A stretch of DNA of 35,467 nt, taken from Bacteroidota bacterium (GTDB lineage: Bacteria; Bacteroidota; Bacteroidia; Chitinophagales; Chitinophagaceae). The DNA lies in NCBI GenBank assembly GCA_013286425.1, contig JABDFS010000026.1, positions 1 through 35,467 of the forward strand, written 5' to 3'. The translations under genes and the position numbers were made by a program. Below are positions 31,171 to 35,467 of the stretch, in pieces; positions within the stretch are counted from its first letter, which is position 1, and each line of letters starts with the position of its first letter. The notes under the pieces were generated by a model, which searched no databases, was not told the DNA's origin, and worked only from the letters and a program-made list of their open reading frames with translations.

Positions 31171-32084
31171 TGATGAGTGAAGAAGAGAAAATAGAATTAA
31201 GTCCGGAAGACGGAAAGACCGAAAGCCCGGAAGAAGTGAGGAATGAAACGCAAAAAGTCAATAGTGAATTATCAATAGTGAATGAAGAAAGCAAAATCAG
31301 CAAATCGGAAATCACTACATCAGAAATAAAAGAAATGGAAGTACATCATCACCCGCACGTAGAGAAGAAAAATTTCAAGGAATATTTTTTAGAATTCATC
31401 ATGATATTTCTTGCTGTAACCATGGGCTTTGTTGCAGAAAATATAAGGGAAGATATTACTAATCACAGCAAGGGAAAAGAGTTTATGAAATCAATGCTTG
31501 AGGATTTAAAAACAGATACAGCTAATATTAATTCTTTTTATAGCAAAGCAGATAGTTCCATTGACAAAATTGATTCATTAATGCATTTAATGAAACGCCC
31601 TGACCGCGATAAATATGGGCAGACCACTTATTATTTGGCAAGGGTTATTACAACAGGCATTGGCAGGTTTGTACTTGCGGACAGAACGTATGAAGAAATG
31701 AAAAGCTCCGGCTCATTAAATCTTGTTAACAATAGTGCGTTGTCAGATTCCATTTCAAAATACTATGCATCGCAAACAGACTTTAAAGAACAGGCTCAAT
31801 TGCAAATTCAAAAAATGTCGGAATATACAAACAGTGCTGCTAAAATTTTTGATGGCGCTGTTTTTCAGCAAATGCTGCAGCGTTTTCCATACAAAGTAAT
31901 TCCGCCGGATTCAAATCCGCCATTGCTTACAAATAATGTTGAAACCATTAATGAATTTATTGGCCTTCTGCATTATTACAGTGCAGCTATTATAATTAAT
32001 TCAAGCAGGGCAAAACAGAAACTGGAATCAACAACACGTCTTATTGAAGCAATACAAAAAGAGTACAACTTAAAAGATGAGTGA
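31170..32084 (+). CDS. DUF6090-like membrane-anchored protein
   Basis: 304 residues. An acidic cytosolic N-terminus (1-65) carries TSEIKEMEVHHHPH, followed by KEYFLEFIMIFLAVTMGFVAENIRE, a single membrane helix at about 72-90, and a mostly helical C-terminal domain of about 200 residues (SMLEDLKTDT, LVNNSALSDSISKYY). This architecture recurs in Bacteroidetes as DUF6090-type proteins of unknown role. Residues 31-39 (NSELSIVNE) are encoded by AGTGAATTATCAATAGTGAA, a word of the intergenic low-complexity repeat. It overlaps the 33-aa peptide gene by one base. ATG 31173 is an equally good start. Confidence 0.65.
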   Translation: MMSEEEKIELSPEDGKTESPEEVRNETQKVNSELSIVNEESKISKSEITTSEIKEMEVHHHPHVEKKNFKEYFLEFIMIFLAVTMGFVAENIREDITNHSKGKEFMKSMLEDLKTDTANINSFYSKADSSIDKIDSLMHLMKRPDRDKYGQTTYYLARVITTGIGRFVLADRTYEEMKSSGSLNLVNNSALSDSISKYYASQTDFKEQAQLQIQKMSEYTNSAAKIFDGAVFQQMLQRFPYKVIPPDSNPPLLTNNVETINEFIGLLHYYSAAIIINSSRAKQKLESTTRLIEAIQKEYNLKDE

Positions 32085-32289
32085 GGAAGAAAAAATAGAA
32101 TCAGGTCAGCAAGAGGTGAATAGTGAATGAAGAAAACAAAATCAGCAAAAAGATGAAATAAGCGAATCAGAAGTCACTACATCAGAAATAAAAGAAATAG
32201 AAGTACATCATTATCCTGAACATAAAAGAAAAAAATTTCTGATTTATCATCATCAATTTATATTTAACCTTACCAAAACTTATTTATGA
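32077..32289 (+). pseudogene. decayed N-terminal copy of the DUF6090-like gene
   Basis: ATG 32077 overlaps the end of the preceding gene and reads MSEEEKIESGQQEVNSE, then stops at TGA 32128-32130, inside a GTGAATAGTGAATGA repeat word. The same frame continues with SESEVTTSEIKEIEVHHYPEHKRKK, clearly the juxtamembrane His-rich segment of its neighbours. The membrane helix and the C-terminal domain are missing, and the frame ends at 32287-32289, overlapping the next ATG. Confidence 0.65.
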
Positions 32290-32786
32290 GAAAATATCTA
32301 AAGCGTTTCCCGGTATTTTTTTTCGTCTTCATTTTTTCATGTATAAAGATTACAGCAACGGCACAGAACGATTTTGTAACGGATATTAATACATTAATAG
32401 AATCGTGCAAAAATGATTTTTCCGATTTAAAAGGGGGCCTCGTTACTTCCGGTAGTAAATCAGATATCTATGAATGTACTTACCAGATAAAAGGCTATTC
32501 AACCACTTATTTAGCAATAGACAAGGGCACAAATTATACATACGTATTCGCTTCATTATCCACTACAGGTTCAAACGCTGATGCTGATTGCGACCGCATT
32601 GCAAGAGATTTTGCATCCATACCAAACTGCACTTTGTACGATTCAAAAAATGATCCCAACAGTAATGAAGACAGGCGGCTGCAGGGAAAGATAAAAAGCG
32701 AAGACGGTGATATATTAATTAACGCAGTGCTTTCTCTTTCTGCAAACTCTGAAATAATTGTAAGTATTCAAAAACCGAATAATTGA
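32286..32786 (+). CDS. secreted hypothetical protein, 166 aa
   Basis: 166 residues with a signal peptide ending ITATAQ (about residue 27). The mature part has three cysteines and a two-layer alpha/beta look (DINTLIESCKNDFSDLKG, DIYECTYQIKGYSTTYLAID, DADCDRIARDFASIPNC). No family was recognised. It lies between the decayed and second intact DUF6090-like genes and is probably cotranscribed with them. Confidence 0.6.
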   Translation: MRKYLKRFPVFFFVFIFSCIKITATAQNDFVTDINTLIESCKNDFSDLKGGLVTSGSKSDIYECTYQIKGYSTTYLAIDKGTNYTYVFASLSTTGSNADADCDRIARDFASIPNCTLYDSKNDPNSNEDRRLQGKIKSEDGDILINAVLSLSANSEIIVSIQKPNN

Positions 32787-32793
32787 TGTTTTC

Positions 32794-33666
32794 ATGGAAG
32801 CAAGTGAAGACCAAAATATACCAGGGGAAGATTTAAAAAACGAAATACAAAATGCTGCTGAAGAAATAGTGAATGAAACTCCACAGAAAGAGACCATTGC
32901 TCGGATCGAAACAAATCAAATATCAGAAATCTCCACATCAGAAATAAACGAAATGGAAGTACACAAACATCCGCATCACGTAACACACAAAAAGAAATGG
33001 GGTGAATACTTGTTGGAGTTTATCATGTTATTTCTTGCAGTCTTCCTGGGTTTTATTGCAGAGAATATAAGGGAAAGTTTTGCTGAGCATAACCAGGAAA
33101 AAGAATATATACATTCATTATGCGAGAACATACAATCCGATACATTGCTATCAGGCCAGGTACTATTAAAACTAAAAAGAACATTAAACGGTATAGATAG
33201 CGTAATGGATGCTTTATCATCACCGGGAATAAACGAAAGCTCAAATAATGCTTATCGCTTATGGAGCAGATATATTGGCTTCGCTGATTTTGTATATAAT
33301 GATGGCACTATACAACAATTAAAAAATAGCGGCGGATTAAGATTGATAAGAAATAAAGCTGTTGCCGACAGCATTATGAAATATGATGCAACAGTCCGGA
33401 ATTTTTATGAACAGGCTGCGCTTATGAACGGAGCGCTTGCCGACCAACATATCTACGAGCAATTTTTTGATTTCATCAATCTTAATAAAAATATCGACAC
33501 ACCTGTGCCACTTACTGAGCAGGGAAAAAAATTATTAAACGAAGCTTATGCCAACAGAAAAATATGGAAGTATGGGCTTACTGTATTAACAACACAACTA
33601 CAGGATGTACACGAACACGGCAAAAGCACACTGGCATTTATTAAAGAACAATATGGGGATGAGTAA
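32794..33666 (+). CDS. DUF6090-like membrane-anchored protein, second copy
   Basis: 290 residues with the same plan as the 304-residue protein: acidic N-terminus with STSEINEMEVHKHPHHV, membrane helix (EYLLEFIMLFLAVFLGFIAE, about 71-90) followed by NIRE, and a helical periplasmic domain (GGLRLIRNKAVADSIMKY). The two are about one-third identical overall and much closer around the membrane. The start at 32794 is seven bases after the secreted protein stop. A third, decayed copy lies at 32077-32289. The role is unknown; a scaffold or sensor at the inner membrane is possible. Confidence 0.65.
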   Translation: MEASEDQNIPGEDLKNEIQNAAEEIVNETPQKETIARIETNQISEISTSEINEMEVHKHPHHVTHKKKWGEYLLEFIMLFLAVFLGFIAENIRESFAEHNQEKEYIHSLCENIQSDTLLSGQVLLKLKRTLNGIDSVMDALSSPGINESSNNAYRLWSRYIGFADFVYNDGTIQQLKNSGGLRLIRNKAVADSIMKYDATVRNFYEQAALMNGALADQHIYEQFFDFINLNKNIDTPVPLTEQGKKLLNEAYANRKIWKYGLTVLTTQLQDVHEHGKSTLAFIKEQYGDE

Positions 33667-34260
33667 GTGTATCTTACAATAAAAAATACTAAGATTAAAA
33701 TAAAACAGTGGTTCAGTAATATTCAAAAACGCATATTAACTTACGTTGAATATACTAACATGTTCACTACTTCATTTCTCTTTCGTTTAGTAAAAACAAT
33801 ATCTGTTGCAGCAATTGGTATAATGGCTTTTTTAGTTGCCTTTGGAAATATTACCGATTACAATACCAATTACCGGTTTGTTGAGCACGTGCTTAAAATG
33901 GATACAACATTTAATGATGCTGATCTCCATTACAGAAGTATAAACAGCACTTTCGTTTTTAATGTAGCCTACATTTCAATCATAGTAATGGAAGCATGCA
34001 TGGCATTTTGCTGTATTAAAGGAAGCTGGCATCTTTTTAAAAATATTAAAAGTGATGCAGTAGTATTTCATTCAGAAAAAAACTGGGCAATTGCAGGAAT
34101 TATAATCGGTATTCTTATTTGGTTCTTAGGGTTTGAAGTTATAGGAGGTGAATGGTTTTCCATGTGGCAAAGCACAACATGGAATGGCTTAGCTGCAGCA
34201 GAAAGAGTTTTAAGTTTTCTTGTTTTGACTTTGATTTTGCTGCACATGAAAGATGAATAA
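33667..34260 (+). CDS. DUF2165-family integral membrane protein
   Basis: Up to 197 residues from a GTG directly after the previous stop, or about 167 from ATG 33760 (MFTTSFLFRLVKTISVA), which matches the usual start of the family better. Four membrane segments are visible. The DUF2165 signature is VAFGNITDYNTNYRFVEHVLKMDTTF after segment 1 and GGEWFSMWQSTTWNG before segment 4. Function is unknown. It is the last gene before the dipeptidase, which starts 11 bases later. Confidence 0.75.
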   Translation: MYLTIKNTKIKIKQWFSNIQKRILTYVEYTNMFTTSFLFRLVKTISVAAIGIMAFLVAFGNITDYNTNYRFVEHVLKMDTTFNDADLHYRSINSTFVFNVAYISIIVMEACMAFCCIKGSWHLFKNIKSDAVVFHSEKNWAIAGIIIGILIWFLGFEVIGGEWFSMWQSTTWNGLAAAERVLSFLVLTLILLHMKDE

Positions 34261-34271
34261 TACCTGATATT

Positions 34272-35339
34272 ATGTTTACGATAGATGCCCATTTAGATCT
34301 CAGCATGAACGCAATGGAATGGAACCGTGATTTGCGCAAAACTGTTTTTGAATTACGCGAAAGTGAAACAGGTTTACATGATAAGCCTGATCGTGCAAAA
34401 GGAACTGTTGCATTTCCTGAGTTAAGAAAAGGTAATGTCGGATTGATTGTTGCCACTCAAATTGCAAGATATGTTGCGCCCGGAAATTCTTTGCCTGGCT
34501 GGCATTCAGCGGAACAGGCATGGGCGCAAACACAGGCGCAACTTGCATGGTATAAAGCAATGGAAGCTTGCAATGAAATGAAAATGATAACCACTGTTGG
34601 CGCATTGAATGAGCATGTTAATTTATGGATGAATGATAGCAACACATATAAACCCATCGGTTATATTTTAAGCTTGGAAGGCGCGGATTCACTGGTTGAC
34701 ATCAGTTATGTTGAACGTGCTTACAATTATGGTTTGCGTGCAATCGGCCCCGCGCATTACGGTCCCGGCCGTTATGCAAACGGCACAGATGCAACCGGGC
34801 AATTGAATGAAAACGGAAAAGCTTTATTGAAAGAAATGGATCGTTTAAATATTATTTTAGATGCAACACATTTATGCGACGATGCATTCTGGGATGCAAT
34901 GGATCTGTTTCATGGTAATGTTTGGGCAAGTCACAATATGTGCAGAAAATTTGTAAATCACAATCGTCAATACAGCGATGAACAAATAAAAGTTTTGATT
35001 GAACGCAATGCTGTTATCGGCGCTGCATTTGATGCATGGATGTTGGTACCTGGCTGGAAGCGGGGTATATCAACGCCGGAAAACATGCAATGCGGTCTTG
35101 AAAAAGTGATTGACAATATTGATCACATTTGCCAGTTGGCCGGCAACAGTTTGCATGTTGGTATCGGCTCTGATCTTGATGGTGCTTTTGGCAAGGAACA
35201 ATGTCCTTACGATCTTGAAACGATTGAAGACCTGAATAAAATTCCTGCATTATTAAATCAACGCGGTTATTCAAGTAAAGACGTTGAAAATATCATGCGT
35301 GGCAATTGGCTTCGGTTTTTAAGAAATGCTTTGAAATAA
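34272..35339 (+). CDS. M19-family (membrane/renal-type) dipeptidase
   Basis: 355 residues, an amidohydrolase-type barrel with the full M19 metal set: His7 and Asp9 (DAHLD), bridging Glu136 (SLEGAD), His200 (DATHL), His221 (ASHNM) and Asp301 (GSDLDG). No signal peptide is present, so it is probably cytosolic. The family hydrolyses dipeptides, often with a D- or dehydro-residue, and some members act on other amides. It starts 11 bases after the DUF2165 gene and ends 4 bases before a terminator. A D-threonine-aldolase-family gene lies 3.3 kb upstream on the same strand, so a shared role in D-amino-acid turnover is possible. Confidence 0.88.
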   Translation: MFTIDAHLDLSMNAMEWNRDLRKTVFELRESETGLHDKPDRAKGTVAFPELRKGNVGLIVATQIARYVAPGNSLPGWHSAEQAWAQTQAQLAWYKAMEACNEMKMITTVGALNEHVNLWMNDSNTYKPIGYILSLEGADSLVDISYVERAYNYGLRAIGPAHYGPGRYANGTDATGQLNENGKALLKEMDRLNIILDATHLCDDAFWDAMDLFHGNVWASHNMCRKFVNHNRQYSDEQIKVLIERNAVIGAAFDAWMLVPGWKRGISTPENMQCGLEKVIDNIDHICQLAGNSLHVGIGSDLDGAFGKEQCPYDLETIEDLNKIPALLNQRGYSSKDVENIMRGNWLRFLRNALK

Positions 35340-35343
35340 CATT

Positions 35344-35390
35344 GCCACGAATGCACAAATGAAAAAGCTATTCGTGCATTCGTGGCTTTT
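35344..35390 (+). terminator. rho-independent terminator after the dipeptidase gene
   Basis: Perfect 13-bp arms (GCCACGAATGCAC at 35344-35356 and its complement at 35374-35386) followed by TTTT. The arm sequence belongs to the same family as the GCCACGAATACAC at the helicase start (about 17864-17876). Confidence 0.8.
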
Positions 35391-35467
35391 CTAACTAAAG
35401 TAAACTCCCTCATTATTCTAATTATAAATTGTGCAGGAATTGTTATTTCTTGCCGAGAACAAAAGGG

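Overview
The window looks like a chromosomal segment of a Bacteroidetes bacterium, most likely Chitinophagaceae. This is inferred from a SusC/SusD outer-membrane pair, two delta-60-repeat proteins with type IX secretion (Por/T9SS) C-terminal domains, a FAS1 protein, DUF6090- and DUF3606-like genes, AT-rich DNA, a few promoter-like TAnnTTTG -7 boxes, and many short intergenic repeats. No transposase, phage gene, CRISPR array or rRNA was seen. One tRNA-Leu(CAA) is present.

Layout. 1-2340: small hypothetical genes, a FAS1-domain gene and REP-like hairpins. 2338-6799: a tandemly duplicated secreted locus on the minus strand. Each unit is a small Cys-rich gene followed by a delta-60-repeat/T9SS gene, and the second copy of the small gene is truncated by a 190-bp repeat. 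This block lies between two direct copies of a small gene, each broken by a different one-base deletion. 7251-8947: DUF3606-like gene, a small hypothetical gene and an RteC-like hypothetical gene. 8948-10139: a long gap with a terminator and repeats. 10140-13817: tRNA-Leu, then a maltodextrin pair (SLC45-type MFS permease and SusA-like GH13 enzyme). 13868-19390, all minus strand: YXWGXW lipoprotein, TraB/GumN protein, ligase-associated DEXH helicase carrying an in-frame repeat insertion, class I glutamine amidotransferase, FKBP lipoprotein.

19474-29360 (minus) is the most interesting part. It is a compact operon: SusC, SusD, a periplasmic alkaline-phosphatase-superfamily hydrolase, a PhnZ-type HD oxygenase, a PhnX-like HAD hydrolase, a DUF5690 MFS permease and a TIGR03364-type FAD amine oxidoreductase. 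Together they read as a SusCD-fed organophosphonate acquisition and degradation system: outer-membrane import, periplasmic release of the head group, inner-membrane import, then oxidative (PhnZ-like) and oxidative-deamination plus hydrolytic (FAD enzyme plus PhnX-like) C-P cleavage. There is no PhnCDE transporter, C-P lyase, PhnW or PhnY here. The permease carries residues that align by eye with the phosphate-binding arginines of GlpT/UhpT.

The operon is divergent from a D-threonine-aldolase-family gene (29823-30929). The intergenic region holds a striking array of nine 11-bp repeats in two opposed blocks (29624-29729). 31069-34260 is a small plus-strand cluster of membrane-anchored DUF6090-like proteins, including one decayed copy, a secreted hypothetical protein and a DUF2165 membrane protein. 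It is followed by an M19 dipeptidase with a clear terminator (34272-35390).

Family assignments were made by reading the sequences, without database searches. Statements about substrates are inference.
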